A DNA stretch of 59,685 nt from Candidatus Latescibacterota bacterium (GCA_012271065.1 JAAXHE010000046.1:6873-66557), one strand, 5' to 3'; positions 17,776 through 28,183 are shown, counted from the stretch's first letter. Made by a program: numbers and translations. Notes: generated by a model not told the origin, from the sequence alone.

Positions 17776-18210
17776 ATGCGCACTGAAATGCGAATTCTCG
17801 CGGTAGACTACGGGCGCCGCCGCGTGGGGCTGGCGGTTTCCGACGAACTGGGACTGGCCGCGCGTGGGCTGCCGACGGTACGGGCGCATTCACGAAGTTC
17901 GGCCGTCAGCTCCGTGGCGCGGGTGGCCTCGGACGTCGGGGCGGCTGCACTTCTGGTTGGTCTGCCGCTCAATATGGATGGAAGCAGAGGTCCCATGGCC
18001 GAAGCGGCCGAATCGTTCGCTGTTGCACTGAAACGAACGACGGGGCTGCCTGTTCGTCTCTGGGATGAGCGGCTTACCACGGTTGCTGCGCGGCGCACGA
18101 TGCGGGAGACAGGTCTCAGGGATCGGAATAAAGAGGGAACACTGGATCGAATGGCGGCGGTCTTACTCCTGAACAACTATTTGCAGGCGCAGGATTCGGC
18201 GGAACCCTGA
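17776..18210 (+). CDS. ruvX: Putative pre-16S rRNA nuclease / Holliday junction resolvase YqgF
   Basis: 144 residues, RNase-H fold. AVDYGRRRVGLAVSD holds the first catalytic Asp, LWDERLTT is the family signature, and TLDRMAAVLLLNNYL carries the third acidic site. It processes the 5' end of 16S rRNA or resolves junctions. The start is ATG 17776, or ATG 17788 four codons on; neither has a clear ribosome site. Its stop overlaps mltG (TGATG). Confidence 0.93.
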   Translation: MRTEMRILAVDYGRRRVGLAVSDELGLAARGLPTVRAHSRSSAVSSVARVASDVGAAALLVGLPLNMDGSRGPMAEAAESFAVALKRTTGLPVRLWDERLTTVAARRTMRETGLRDRNKEGTLDRMAAVLLLNNYLQAQDSAEP

Positions 18211-19289
18211 TGCGAAACCAGGACGAACACAGCCTCGCGTCTAACGATTCAGGCGTCCGCCCGTCCCGGAGGCCAGCCGGCATCGGGGCGACGGTTGTTC
18301 GTTCAATAATCGCGCTCTTTGGCGCTGGCATTGCAGGCCTGCTGCTGGTGGTTCTCGCCTTGAACCGGCCCACCGGATCAGGCGCAAAGGATATCGTCAT
18401 TCAGAAGGGGATGACGGTAAAACAGATCGGAGAGTTACTGCACAGGGAAGGCGTGATCAGAAGTCCGAGGCTTCTGGTCCTGTTCTCCGTGTTCGATGGA
18501 ACCAGCAGGCGCCTCAAGGCTGGAATACACCGGTTCCCCGAAAACCTCAGCACCTGGGAAGCTCTCAAAAAACTCGCCTTTTCCAGAGACGAGTTTCGGA
18601 GCGTGACCCTCCCTGAGGGCATGACCCTCGCCCGGACCCTCGAGGTCCTTGCCTCGGAACTGAAGCTGGACCAGCAGAAGATGCAGCGGCTCGCGTCCGA
18701 TCCGGGATATTGCCGCCGGTTGGGTGTACCCGCGGACAACCTTGAGGGATACCTGTTTCCTGAAACATATCAGATTCCGCTGATCAAGGATGAAGAGCAG
18801 GTCATCCGGATGCTGGTACGGCATTTCTTCACGGTTTTTGACAGCACGATGGCTGAACGAGCGCATCAGACCGGCCTGTCGGCGCATGAAGTCGTCACGC
18901 TCGCATCAATAATCGAAGGTGAAGCGCTTTTGGACAGGGAACGCGCGACAATTTCGGCTGTGTATCACAACCGGTTAGAGCAACGGATGTACCTTCAGGC
19001 CGATCCGACGGTTCAGTATGTCATCGAGGACGGACCCCGCAGGCTGTTTTACAGGGACTACAAGATTGACTCTCCCTACAATACCTATCGCCATCGCGGG
19101 CTGCCGCCGGGTCCCGTGATGAATCCGGGGGCCGCGTCGTTGAGGGCGGCGCTGTACCCGGAAGATGTTGATTATCTCTATTTTGTAGCGAGTGGAGACG
19201 GATCGCACGTGTTCAGCAGGACCGTCCGCGAACATGAAGAAGCGAAGCGAAGGACCAGATCGGCCAGGAGACGCAGCTGGCGGAGGTAG
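18210..19289 (+). CDS. mltG: Endolytic murein transglycosylase MltG
   Basis: 359 residues. A cytoplasmic tail, one transmembrane helix (about 30-50), a LysM-like region (MTVKQIGELLHREGVIR) and the YceG/MltG domain are seen in order. EGYLFPETYQIP, LASIIEGEALLDRERATIS (catalytic Glu) and LQADPTVQY are intact. It cuts nascent glycan strands in the periplasm and sets peptidoglycan chain ends. ruvX-mltG is a common pair. Confidence 0.95.
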   Translation: MRNQDEHSLASNDSGVRPSRRPAGIGATVVRSIIALFGAGIAGLLLVVLALNRPTGSGAKDIVIQKGMTVKQIGELLHREGVIRSPRLLVLFSVFDGTSRRLKAGIHRFPENLSTWEALKKLAFSRDEFRSVTLPEGMTLARTLEVLASELKLDQQKMQRLASDPGYCRRLGVPADNLEGYLFPETYQIPLIKDEEQVIRMLVRHFFTVFDSTMAERAHQTGLSAHEVVTLASIIEGEALLDRERATISAVYHNRLEQRMYLQADPTVQYVIEDGPRRLFYRDYKIDSPYNTYRHRGLPPGPVMNPGAASLRAALYPEDVDYLYFVASGDGSHVFSRTVREHEEAKRRTRSARRRSWRR

Positions 19290-19297
19290 GGGACGGG

Positions 19298-21553
19298 TTG
19301 AAACCGGAAACCGAGAAGATGCGGTCGATACTGGAAGGTTTGAACGAACAGCAGCGAGAGGCGGTGTGTGTTGTGGACCGCCCTGTTCTGGTGCTGGCGG
19401 GGGCCGGATCAGGAAAGACGCGTGTGCTGACACACCGTCTCGCGTACCTGATCGAAGCTTGCGGCGTCCATCCTGGCGCGATTCTGGCCATGACCTTCAC
19501 CAACAAGGCTGCGGGTGAAATGAATGGCCGCGTGGAGAATCTGTTGAACCGCAATACCCGGGGCATGTGGCTGGGGACGTTCCACTCCCTCTGCGCGCGC
19601 ATTTTGAGGAGGGAGTCGGGGGCTGCCGGCCTCGACTCCGATTTCTCCATTTACGACGCCGACGACCAGCTTGCATTGATGCGACAGGTCATTCGAGATC
19701 AGGAGATCTCCGAGCGGCAGTTTCCGCCGCGGCAGGTTCGCGCGCGGATCAGTTCCGAGAAAAGCCGGATGGTCGATCCGGTCTCTTTCGCCAATCGTAC
19801 CGGCTCCTTCTACGAGCAGCAGGTCGCCCGGATCTACCGGCAGTACCAATCGGCCCTGCAACAGAACAACGCCGTGGATTTCGACGATCTCCTGATGTTG
19901 ACCGTGCAGGTTTTCACGGAGGATTCTGAGATCCTGGCGCGGTACCGGAACCGGTTTGAACACTGCCTGATCGACGAGTACCAGGATACCAACCGGCCGC
20001 AGTATCTCTTCGCGCGACTGCTGGCGGAAGAACACGGCCGAATCTTCGTGGTTGGAGACGACGACCAGAGCATCTATGCCTGGCGCGGCGCGGACCTGGG
20101 AAACATCCTGAATTTCGAAAAGGATTTCCCGGACGCGTGCGTTGTCCGCCTCGAACAGAACTACAGGTCGTCACAGGTGATTCTCGACGCGGGAAACGCC
20201 GTGATTCGCAACAATCTAGGGCGGAAGGGGAAGGAACTCTGGACGAGTCGGGACCGCGGCGAACCGATTCAGCTGTTCCGATGCGCGGACGAAGTGGATG
20301 AGGCCCGGCGGATCGCTCGTGAATTGAAGCGTCTGCGAACGCTATATAGTTACGGTCAGATCGCCGTATTGTATCGTACGAACGCTCAGTCCCGGGCGCT
20401 GGAAGACGGTCTGCGATACGGGGCGATTCCATATGTGATCGTGGGGGGCGTTCGATTCTACGAGCGACTGGAAGTCAAGGACGTGCTCGCTTACCTGAGG
20501 CTGATCGTGAATCCAAGCGATTCGATCAGTCTCTATCGAATCGTCAATACCCCGCGCCGCGGAATCGGCCAGTCCTCGCTCGAGAAACTGGATTCCTATG
20601 CGACGGGCGAGGGCATCGCACCTATTGAGGCGCTGTCTCGCGCCGTCGACATTGAGGGCCTCACCGCTCGCGCGAGAAATGCGATGGTCGAGTTTCACGG
20701 CATGATCGATGAATTCCGGAGCCGCCTGGAGGACGAGCCGGCCCACGTGCTGGCGGCGCACGTCGTCCAGGAAACGGGGTATCTGCAGACGCTGGAAGAC
20801 CGCACACCGGCCGAGACCATCTCCCGCTCGGAGAATGTGCAGGAACTGCTGGCGGCCATCGAGGAATTCGCACAACGATCCGACAACCCTTCGCTGTCGG
20901 CATTTCTGCGGGAGGTCGCGCTGGTCACCGACGTGGATCAGTGGCGCGAAGAGGCCGATGCCGTGACGCTGATGACGCTGCATAGCGCCAAGGGACTCGA
21001 GTTTCCTGCGGTGTTTATTACGGGTCTGGAAGAAGGCTTGTTCCCTATCCTGAGGGATCAGGACGATCCCGTTGCCGAAGACGCGGCCGTGGAGGAGGAG
21101 CGGCGGCTGTTCTACGTGGGCGTCACGAGAGCGCGGGACCGGCTCCATCTGACCTGTACCGAACAGCGCCGGCGTTACGGAGGAGCGACGATCAATGCCG
21201 AATCCAGATTCCTGCGGGAGATTCCGGATGGTCTGATTGTTCGAGGCGGAGCCGATTCAGTGGTTGTTCCAGCATCGAAGTCGACGAACAAACCGTGTGG
21301 CGGCGACCCTGCCCCGACGGAAGCGGGCACCGCCGTCCGGGAGGCTTCGCCGGCATCCGGGCCGACGAACAGACCGAGTGACGACGATCCGTTCCCCATG
21401 GAAGCCGGCGCCGCCGTTCTCCATCCAACCCTGGGACGGGGGCACATCGTGGATAGGTCCGGAAGCGGTCCGGATACCAAACTCACGGTTTGCTTTCAGG
21501 ACGGTTCAACGAAAAAGGTGGTCGTCCGATTCGCCGGACTTCGGCCGGGATGA
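19298..21553 (+). CDS. pcrA: ATP-dependent DNA helicase, UvrD/PcrA family
   Basis: 751-residue superfamily-1A 3'-5' helicase. Motifs in order: LNEQQREAV (Q motif), AGAGSGKTRVL (Walker A), DEYQDTNRPQ (Walker B region), VGDDDQSIYAWRGA, QNYRSS, VTLMTLHSAKGLEF, and YVGVTRARDRL. A C-terminal Tudor-like end (GAAVLHPTLGRGHIV) matches PcrA. The linker before it holds two imperfect copies of a ~19-residue unit, 81 bases apart. The start is TTG 19298; ATG 19319 is an alternative. Confidence 0.93.
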   Translation: MKPETEKMRSILEGLNEQQREAVCVVDRPVLVLAGAGSGKTRVLTHRLAYLIEACGVHPGAILAMTFTNKAAGEMNGRVENLLNRNTRGMWLGTFHSLCARILRRESGAAGLDSDFSIYDADDQLALMRQVIRDQEISERQFPPRQVRARISSEKSRMVDPVSFANRTGSFYEQQVARIYRQYQSALQQNNAVDFDDLLMLTVQVFTEDSEILARYRNRFEHCLIDEYQDTNRPQYLFARLLAEEHGRIFVVGDDDQSIYAWRGADLGNILNFEKDFPDACVVRLEQNYRSSQVILDAGNAVIRNNLGRKGKELWTSRDRGEPIQLFRCADEVDEARRIARELKRLRTLYSYGQIAVLYRTNAQSRALEDGLRYGAIPYVIVGGVRFYERLEVKDVLAYLRLIVNPSDSISLYRIVNTPRRGIGQSSLEKLDSYATGEGIAPIEALSRAVDIEGLTARARNAMVEFHGMIDEFRSRLEDEPAHVLAAHVVQETGYLQTLEDRTPAETISRSENVQELLAAIEEFAQRSDNPSLSAFLREVALVTDVDQWREEADAVTLMTLHSAKGLEFPAVFITGLEEGLFPILRDQDDPVAEDAAVEEERRLFYVGVTRARDRLHLTCTEQRRRYGGATINAESRFLREIPDGLIVRGGADSVVVPASKSTNKPCGGDPAPTEAGTAVREASPASGPTNRPSDDDPFPMEAGAAVLHPTLGRGHIVDRSGSGPDTKLTVCFQDGSTKKVVVRFAGLRPG

Positions 21554-21673
21554 CCCGAAGCCATCCGGACAGCCGGCACTTCGCCTTCATCGCCAGAATC
21601 CTCTTGATTTCGAGCCTGATTTGGCCCATATTACAACCACAGTGAAGAACGGATAAAACCTCAATCCATTTTC

Positions 21674-21973
21674 ATGGGCTTTTTTGTGTCGGTAGCGCTG
21701 GAAGACGTCCGAAAGGTTGCGCAACTCGCCCGGCTGAGGTTCGACAAGGCGGAAGAGGAACGGCTGGTTGCCGACCTGAATCAGATGCTTGATTATGCGG
21801 CTGCTCTCGAGAAGCTGGAGACGGCCGACGTTGCGCCGACGTCGCACGTACTGCCGGTCTGTAACGTGTTTCGTGAGGATGCGCCCGTTGCGTCTCTGTC
21901 TCAGGCAGAGGCGTTGTCGAATGCGCCGAGTTCAGGCTACGGCCATTTCAGGGTTCCGAAAGTCATTGAATAG
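21674..21973 (+). CDS. gatC: Asp-tRNA(Asn)/Glu-tRNA(Gln) amidotransferase subunit C
   Basis: 99 residues of the GatC type: VRKVAQLARLRFDKAEEERL, LNQMLDYAAALEKLETADV and the terminal FRVPKVIE. It holds GatA and GatB together in the transamidation complex. gatA and gatB are not adjacent. GTG 21686 is an alternative to ATG 21674, giving a start more like other GatC proteins. A terminator follows directly. Confidence 0.92.
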   Translation: MGFFVSVALEDVRKVAQLARLRFDKAEEERLVADLNQMLDYAAALEKLETADVAPTSHVLPVCNVFREDAPVASLSQAEALSNAPSSGYGHFRVPKVIE

Positions 21974-21977
21974 GATT

Positions 21978-22008
21978 CGGCGGCGGGGTTTCAACACCGC
22001 CGTTTTTT
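21978..22008 (+). terminator. Rho-independent terminator after gatC
   Basis: CGGCGG (21981-21986) pairs with CCGCCG (21997-22002), the stem being extended toward the loop, then TTTTTT (22003-22008). It separates gatC from pyrG. Confidence 0.8.
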
Positions 22009-22029
22009 GTTGGGCACGTGGAGGAGCGG

Positions 22030-23817
22030 ATGGTCAAGCGGAGGGATTACAGTGGCCCCAAATACATCGTCGTCGCCGGCGGCGTCATGAGCGGTGTAGG
22101 CAAGGGGCTTGCTACGGCGTCCATCGGAAAGATCCTGCAGCAGCACGGATACAAGGCAACGGGAATAAAGATCGATCCCTACCTCAATTACGACGCCGGA
22201 ACCCTGCGTCCCACAGAGCACGGGGAAGTTTGGGTAACCGACGACGGCGGCGAAATCGATCTCGACCTCGGGAACTACGAAAGGTTCCTGGGTATCGACC
22301 TGCCACGAACGAACAACCTGACCACCGGACAAATCTACCACACCGTGATCGAACGGGAGCGCCGGGGAGAATATCTGGGCAAGACGGTTCAGCCGATTCC
22401 TCATATTACCGATGAAATCAAACAGCGAATAACAGACTCGGCGAATGGATTCGATATTGCGCTGGTAGAGATTGGCGGCACGATTGGCGACGATGAAAAT
22501 CGGCCTTTTTTATTTTCAATGAAGAGCCTCGAGCGGGAAGTCGGAGAGGAAAACGTCATCTACGTGCTGGTCACCTACCTTCCGGTTCCCGGTCACGTCG
22601 GAGAGATGAAGACCAAGCCCACTCAGCATGCGATCCGGTCATTAAGTGAGAACGGGATATTCGCGGATTTCATCATCTGCCGCGCCGTTGAGGCACTCGA
22701 CGACGTACGAAAGCGAAAAATCGAGATTTCTGCGAATATCTCGGCAGACCGGATTATTTCCGCACCCGACGTCGACAGCATCTATCAGGTGCCGCTGGAA
22801 TACGAAAAAGACCGATTGGGCGAGAAGATACTCGATGAGTTCGGCCTGTCTCCGAAACAGACGCCGGACTGGGATCGCTGGTGTGAACTGCTGGAGATGA
22901 TTCGTGCACCCAGGGAACGCGTACGCGTCGCCATGGTTGGAAAATACGTCGGAATCGGGGACTATGAGTTTCAGGATTCGTACATCTCCGTCAACCAGTC
23001 TCTGGAACACGCCGGCGCCCTGTCGGATACAAGGGTCGAGATCGACTGGATCGACACCAACCGCCTCGAACATCACGATACCGACGAGGTGCTGGCCGGA
23101 TATCACGGCATTATTGTCCCCGGTGCGTTTGGCGAAGGGGGTGCCGAGGGCGCCATCAATGCCGTCCGTTACGCCAGGGAGAATCAGGTTCCTTACCTCG
23201 GGCTTTGTTACGGGCTGCAGATGGTTGTGGTAGAGTACTCACGTAACGTCGCCGGATTGAACGAAGCGAATTCCGTGGAGATGGATCCCGATACGCCCCA
23301 CGCCGTAATCGACATTCAGTACGCGCAGCGACAGATTATCGAAGAAAACCGGTACGGCGGCACCATGAGGCTGGGAGGGTACGCTGCCGTATTGAGGCGG
23401 GAATCGCGTGTAATGGACCTCTACGAACGCACGGGACGACTGGAAGAGGACTCCTGGAGAGTCCAGCAGCTTTTTAAGCGTCCCGATCAGATGTTCAGGT
23501 GCGGTGTTATCCTGCCGAGCGAGAATGCAGTGGTTGAACGACATCGGCACCGTTATGAAGTTGCGCCGAAATACGTCGACCTGCTGGAGGAGCATGGGCT
23601 TGTGTTTTCCGGTTTTCACCGCAGGGAGGACGGTACCAAGCTGATGGAATTCGTGGAACTGCCCAATCACCCGTTTTTCATTGCGACCCAGGCACATCCG
23701 GAGTTCAAGTCCCGGTTGGAACGCCCGGCGCCCCTGTTTTATGGACTTGTCAACGCGGCCATTCGCCATTCCGAAGCCGGACACAAGGAATCCGCGCAGA
23801 TCGAGCTGGAAACATGA
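22030..23817 (+). CDS. pyrG: CTP synthase
   Basis: 595-residue amidoligase making CTP from UTP, ATP and glutamine. The synthetase domain opens with YIVVAGGVMSGVGKGLA and has KIDPYLNYDAGT and EIGGTIGDDEN. The glutaminase domain has nucleophile Cys393 in GLCYGLQ and HPEFKSR. Two things are odd: the oxyanion strand reads PGAFGEGGAEG instead of the usual PGGFGxRGxEG, and the protein is ~50 residues longer than typical. ATG 22030 has GGAGG upstream. Its TGA overlaps the ATG of lptC, starting a pyrG-lptC-lptA-lptB run. Confidence 0.96.
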   Translation: MVKRRDYSGPKYIVVAGGVMSGVGKGLATASIGKILQQHGYKATGIKIDPYLNYDAGTLRPTEHGEVWVTDDGGEIDLDLGNYERFLGIDLPRTNNLTTGQIYHTVIERERRGEYLGKTVQPIPHITDEIKQRITDSANGFDIALVEIGGTIGDDENRPFLFSMKSLEREVGEENVIYVLVTYLPVPGHVGEMKTKPTQHAIRSLSENGIFADFIICRAVEALDDVRKRKIEISANISADRIISAPDVDSIYQVPLEYEKDRLGEKILDEFGLSPKQTPDWDRWCELLEMIRAPRERVRVAMVGKYVGIGDYEFQDSYISVNQSLEHAGALSDTRVEIDWIDTNRLEHHDTDEVLAGYHGIIVPGAFGEGGAEGAINAVRYARENQVPYLGLCYGLQMVVVEYSRNVAGLNEANSVEMDPDTPHAVIDIQYAQRQIIEENRYGGTMRLGGYAAVLRRESRVMDLYERTGRLEEDSWRVQQLFKRPDQMFRCGVILPSENAVVERHRHRYEVAPKYVDLLEEHGLVFSGFHRREDGTKLMEFVELPNHPFFIATQAHPEFKSRLERPAPLFYGLVNAAIRHSEAGHKESAQIELET

Positions 23818-24380
23818 AGCCGGGCCGGGGGTCCCCGGTTTCGTACTCGTTCGGGATATGCCTGTTTTTTTTAGTTTCCGCAGCCTGTTCGCCCTCGCCG
23901 GAGCCGTCGCCGCCAGACACGACGATCCCCCGGCCTCCGGATCAGGAAGCGTGGGGATGGAACACGGTGGTTACCCGGAACGGCCGCAAACGCGCCGAAG
24001 TCGCGGCAGGACATTTCAGGAAATACGACCGGACATTGACAGCCCTGCTCGACAGCGGCGTGGCTGTTTCCTTTTATGACGGACCCGGGCTGAAGCAAGT
24101 GTCGGTGTTGACGGCGCGACAGGCGGAGATTCACGAAGAATCCGGGGATATGCTGGCAACTGGGCAGGTGGCTGTGGTCGCCACTAACGGAACGCGCCTG
24201 GAGACCGATACGTTACGCTGGAACCGCGACACAGATATGATTACAGGAAACGGGCGGATGACCCTCTGGAGACCCGACGGCGAGGAGACCGGGGTTGGGT
24301 TCGAGGCATCCTCGGATCTTCAGTGGTGGAAAATGCGTCAGGTTTCAACGCGACTGGCCGGGGCGGATTCCCTCCGATAG
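23814..24380 (+). CDS. lptC: LPS export protein LptC
   Basis: 188 residues with an N-terminal hydrophobic segment ending in a lipobox-like LVSAAC (Cys25), then a Pro-rich linker and an LptC-type beta-jellyroll: VAVSFYDGPGLKQVSVLTA, GDMLATGQVAVVATNGTRLETDTLRWN. It bridges LptB2FG at the inner membrane to LptA in the periplasm. The lipoprotein-type anchor, rather than a plain transmembrane helix, is a mild oddity. ATG overlaps the pyrG stop. Confidence 0.88.
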   Translation: MKPGRGSPVSYSFGICLFFLVSAACSPSPEPSPPDTTIPRPPDQEAWGWNTVVTRNGRKRAEVAAGHFRKYDRTLTALLDSGVAVSFYDGPGLKQVSVLTARQAEIHEESGDMLATGQVAVVATNGTRLETDTLRWNRDTDMITGNGRMTLWRPDGEETGVGFEASSDLQWWKMRQVSTRLAGADSLR

Positions 24381-24421
24381 ACCTTCGTTTATCTGCAATC
24401 GTCGCCGATCCTTCCTCTTGT

Positions 24422-25747
24422 ATGTCCTTCTACCTGTTTTTATTCTGGTTTTTTCCGGCATCGGCATCTCATATAGACGCAACAGAGTTGATCCGTGCCG
24501 ACCGCAGCGAGACCATTCTGCGGGATACGGGCGTTTTACGGATTGAAGTGGGCGGCGTTTCCTATCGGCACACGGAACGCGCGCTCAGCGTATCTGCGGA
24601 CTCCGCGCGCCTGTGGATCCCTGACGGCGTTTTGTCACGGGCGAGGTTCTTCGGCCGGGTTACATACCGGGACTCGGCAAGAACGCTGGACGCCGACGTT
24701 ATGACATACCACCCACGCAGCGAACTGGCCACCTTCCAGGGCGGGGTGCGTGTCATTGAACGGGACCGACTGCTGACTGCCCGGCGTGTCATGTACCGCA
24801 AGAAGGCGAACCTGTTGGAGGCCGACGGCGGGGCTGAACTGGACTACTGTACAAAGCGGATTTTATTGCGCGCACCCGCTATGACGTACCATGTGGTAGC
24901 GGATTCAGGTTGGGGAACGGGTGGCGTTCAGGCCGTACGATCACCAGAGTCACGCGGAGATTCGCTTGCCGTTCGCTCGGATTCGATGCAATTCGCAAAT
25001 CTGGGCGATCGCATACGGTTTTCCGGCCGGGTCCGCATGGTCCACGCCGGAATGCGGGCATGGGCGCCGCGTGGACGCTATTTCAGGCTGGCGGACCGGC
25101 TGGAACTGGAAGGCGGGACATCAGCTGTCTGGATTCAAAGCGATCAAGCACGGGCTGACTCGGTGATACTGAACGCCGAACAGATGCACGTTTATGGCGC
25201 GGGTGGCAATGCGCTCGATATAATCGTACTCATTGGCGCCGCGAGGCTGCGAAAGGAAGCGGTGCAGCCGGATAACGACGACGCGCAGGAGGTTCAGGCC
25301 GATTCGGTTGTTCTGAACATGGCGGATGGCCGGATCGCCGACATCGATGCATCCGGGGAAGCCTCGACGATGCTGACCTCGCGTGATGGCGCCACCGTGG
25401 ACCTCAAGGGCAATCGAATCCGGATGGGTCTTCCGGATGGGAGCCTGGATAGCCTGACGGTTGACGGGGAGGGAAGCGGCGCATACGTTTCATCCGACAG
25501 CGCGGCCGTCAGTCAGATTTCCGGCGGGTCAATTTCGTTTGATTTCGAAGAGGGTGCCGTACGGGAGGTCCGGATCAGGGAGACGGCCAGGTGTACCCAT
25601 CGGTCTGAAACCGGGAAGACCGGAGACATCCGGCTTTCGGGCGACTCCGTGATACTGACGTTCGACGGAGACGGGCTCGCCAATGTTCAGGCGGACGGTG
25701 GAGTCCGGGGTCGATACAAGCCTGCGGAATCCGGAGATGCGCCGTGA
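24422..25747 (+). CDS. lptA: LptA/OstA-like periplasmic LPS-bridge protein
   Basis: About 441 residues from ATG 24422, which begins a signal peptide ([19 protein letters not shown]); the frame is open upstream to 24323 but that overlaps lptC. The mature part is a series of OstA-type repeats ([58 protein letters not shown]). It is much longer than typical LptA (about 180 residues), so it may combine LptA and LptD-N-terminal-like repeats. It lies between lptC and lptB, with GTG of lptB overlapping its stop. Confidence 0.82.
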   Translation: MSFYLFLFWFFPASASHIDATELIRADRSETILRDTGVLRIEVGGVSYRHTERALSVSADSARLWIPDGVLSRARFFGRVTYRDSARTLDADVMTYHPRSELATFQGGVRVIERDRLLTARRVMYRKKANLLEADGGAELDYCTKRILLRAPAMTYHVVADSGWGTGGVQAVRSPESRGDSLAVRSDSMQFANLGDRIRFSGRVRMVHAGMRAWAPRGRYFRLADRLELEGGTSAVWIQSDQARADSVILNAEQMHVYGAGGNALDIIVLIGAARLRKEAVQPDNDDAQEVQADSVVLNMADGRIADIDASGEASTMLTSRDGATVDLKGNRIRMGLPDGSLDSLTVDGEGSGAYVSSDSAAVSQISGGSISFDFEEGAVREVRIRETARCTHRSETGKTGDIRLSGDSVILTFDGDGLANVQADGGVRGRYKPAESGDAP

Positions 25748-26466
25748 TTCTGAATGCACGGAATCTGGTAAAAGCGTACCAACGCCGGCGGGCGGTCGAT
25801 GGGGTCTGCCTCGAGGTGAATCCCGGAGAGGTCGTGGGTCTCCTGGGCCCCAACGGGGCCGGAAAAACGACCACCTTTCATCTGATTGTGGGCCTGATTC
25901 CGTGCAAGCAGGGTGAGATCTATCTCGGACGCGAGGAAATTACAGGTATGCCGATGTACGTTCGGGCGCGGAAAGGCATCGGCTATCTGGCCCAGGAGCC
26001 CTCCGTATTCAGAAAACTGACCGTGAAGCAAAATATCCTCGCGGTGCTGGAAACACTTCATCTGTCACGCGGGGAGAGGGATGCTCAGCTTGAGTCGCTG
26101 CTGCAAGAATTGGGACTCTCGAATCTCGCGAATCGCAGGGCCGACGGACTCTCGGGCGGCGAAGCACGCAGACTCGAGATTACACGCGCCCTGGCCAGGC
26201 GTCCCCGTTTCCTCCTGCTCGATGAGCCCTTCGCCGGTATCGACCCGAAGGCCGTCGAAGATATTCAGGCCATAATCCGGGCGCTGAAGACCCGACGGAT
26301 CGGACTTCTCATTACCGATCACAACGTTCGCGAAACTCTGGCGATAACCGACAGATCCTATATTCTTTCCAGCGGAAGGATTCTGACCTCCGGCAGCCCG
26401 GTTGAACTGGCAGAGAATCCGGAAGTGCGGCGCGTATACCTCGGGGACAGATTTCGATTGGACTGA
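25744..26466 (+). CDS. lptB: LPS export ABC transporter ATP-binding protein LptB
   Basis: 240 residues. Walker [11 protein letters not shown], signature [11 protein letters not shown], Walker [14 protein letters not shown]-loop [10 protein letters not shown]. The last and the tail YILSSGRIL are hallmarks of LptB. It powers lipopolysaccharide extraction from the inner membrane. The GTG start overlaps the lptA stop. lptF and lptG are not in the window. Confidence 0.95.
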   Translation: MILNARNLVKAYQRRRAVDGVCLEVNPGEVVGLLGPNGAGKTTTFHLIVGLIPCKQGEIYLGREEITGMPMYVRARKGIGYLAQEPSVFRKLTVKQNILAVLETLHLSRGERDAQLESLLQELGLSNLANRRADGLSGGEARRLEITRALARRPRFLLLDEPFAGIDPKAVEDIQAIIRALKTRRIGLLITDHNVRETLAITDRSYILSSGRILTSGSPVELAENPEVRRVYLGDRFRLD

Positions 26467-26685
26467 CTGAAAATTGGGATTGTCACACGATCCCGTTTTC
26501 ATTATTATTTTTTAATTGGTGCCTGGACGGCCAAGAGGAGGTTGATCGTACATCCGGGTTTTTCCGTCGGAAATTCAAAATATTGATATTATACAGTTTA
26601 CCTGCAATTCCCTGCGCGGAATTTTCCCCAGGACAGTTATGCTCGCTCCCGTTTCGTACTTCTCTCCGGAGATCTTCATAGGCGC

Positions 26686-28155
26686 ATGATTCAACTGACC
26701 CAAACCGTTTCCCTTCAGCAGAAGCTGGCTCCCCAGCTCATCCAGTCCTTGCGGCTGCTGCAAATGCCGTCGCTCGAACTGGAACAGCTGATTCAGCAGG
26801 AATTACAGACCAATCCACTCCTGGAGGTTTCGGAAGAGTCAGTGCGGGAAGACGAGGAATGGGGTCTGGAATCGGATGGGACGGATTCGGCCGATACGGA
26901 CGCCGACCGGAAGGAAGCGGACGATGCGGACCCGCCGGAATTGGATTTCGGCGACGCAGCGATTGCCGATGGCCGGCTGAACGAGAATCAGTGGAACGAA
27001 CTCCTTAACGATTCCGGGTACACCGTGCCCCGTCAAGAGTTCGACCCAAATGCTGAAGAGTGGGAGTACGACGGTCCGGGGCAGCAGTCATTGGAAGCGG
27101 AATTGCGTGCGCAGCTCTCCCTTACCGATCTGGACGCCGGCGAGCGGAAAATCGGAGAGTACATCATTGGCAATATCGACGAAGATGGCTTTTTGCAGGC
27201 GCAGGTCGCGGACATTGTTGCTATTCTCGGAGAAGAGCCGGATACGGTGGCGCGCATCCTCGAGATAATTCAGACGTTCGATCCACCGGGCGTGGGCGCA
27301 CGGGATCTCCAGGAATGCCTGGCGATCCAGCTTCGTGAGCAGGGGCTGGCGGATTCTCTTGCGATGAATATCGTACGTGACTTCTGGGACGATCTGGTGA
27401 ACCGCCGATACATAAAGATCAGTCGCTCGCTCGGTGTGGACCGGGCGGCGATTGCCCACGCCGAAGGCGTGATCTCGGGCCTTAACCCCAGACCGATGAT
27501 TTACAGGGAAAGCAGTATCAATCACAACCTTGTTGTTCCAGATCTCGAGGTGCAGAAGGTCGGCGACGAGTATGTCGTTTCGCTGATCGACCGCAATCTT
27601 CCTGCGCTTCGGGTCAGCCCTGCATACAGAACGCTGCTCAGCAAGTCCGGAAAACCGGGGAGTCAGGCCAGGAAGTTCGTCGTGGATCGGCTAAATTCCG
27701 CCCGTTGGTTCATCAGCGCGATCAACCAGCGCCGTTCAACAATGCTCAAGGTTATGCGGTGTATTGTCGACAGTCAGCGCGCGTTCTTCGACAAGGGAGT
27801 CGGCTTCCTGAAGCCCATGGTGCTTCAGGAGGTCGCGGACCGGGTGGAAATGCACGTTTCGACGATCAGCCGGGTGAGCAACGGGAAATACGTACAAACG
27901 CCACACGGTGTTTTCGAGCTGAAATACTTTTTCGATGGCGGTCTGACCCGCAACGACGGTGAAGACATCGCCGCGAGAAGCGTAAAACAAAAGATCGCCA
28001 GGTTGATTGCCGAGGAAAACACCAGAAGGCCTTTGAGTGACCAGAAGATCGCTGATTTGCTGAAAGACGAGGGCATCGCCATTGCGCGCCGTACGGTCGC
28101 CAAATACCGGGATCAACTGAAAATCAACCCCGCGAGGTACAGGAAGTCAATCTGA
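26686..28155 (+). CDS. rpoN: RNA polymerase sigma-54 factor
   Basis: 489 residues. Region I is Gln/Leu-rich (LTQTVSLQQKLAPQLIQSLR, then LEQLIQQELQTNPLLE), an acidic linker follows, then the core-binding region (LREQGLADSLAMNIVRDFW). The helix-turn-helix (VADRVEMHVSTISRVSNGKY) and a near-perfect RpoN box (ARRTVAKYR) end it. It directs transcription from -24/-12 promoters with enhancer-binding ATPases; one such promoter is at 29515. The lptB-rpoN order is widespread. The 220-base gap upstream may hold its promoter, but I could not place it with confidence. Confidence 0.97.
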   Translation: MIQLTQTVSLQQKLAPQLIQSLRLLQMPSLELEQLIQQELQTNPLLEVSEESVREDEEWGLESDGTDSADTDADRKEADDADPPELDFGDAAIADGRLNENQWNELLNDSGYTVPRQEFDPNAEEWEYDGPGQQSLEAELRAQLSLTDLDAGERKIGEYIIGNIDEDGFLQAQVADIVAILGEEPDTVARILEIIQTFDPPGVGARDLQECLAIQLREQGLADSLAMNIVRDFWDDLVNRRYIKISRSLGVDRAAIAHAEGVISGLNPRPMIYRESSINHNLVVPDLEVQKVGDEYVVSLIDRNLPALRVSPAYRTLLSKSGKPGSQARKFVVDRLNSARWFISAINQRRSTMLKVMRCIVDSQRAFFDKGVGFLKPMVLQEVADRVEMHVSTISRVSNGKYVQTPHGVFELKYFFDGGLTRNDGEDIAARSVKQKIARLIAEENTRRPLSDQKIADLLKDEGIAIARRTVAKYRDQLKINPARYRKSI

Positions 28156-28183
28156 GGTTGGCAAACCCATAGGCCCGGTAAAC

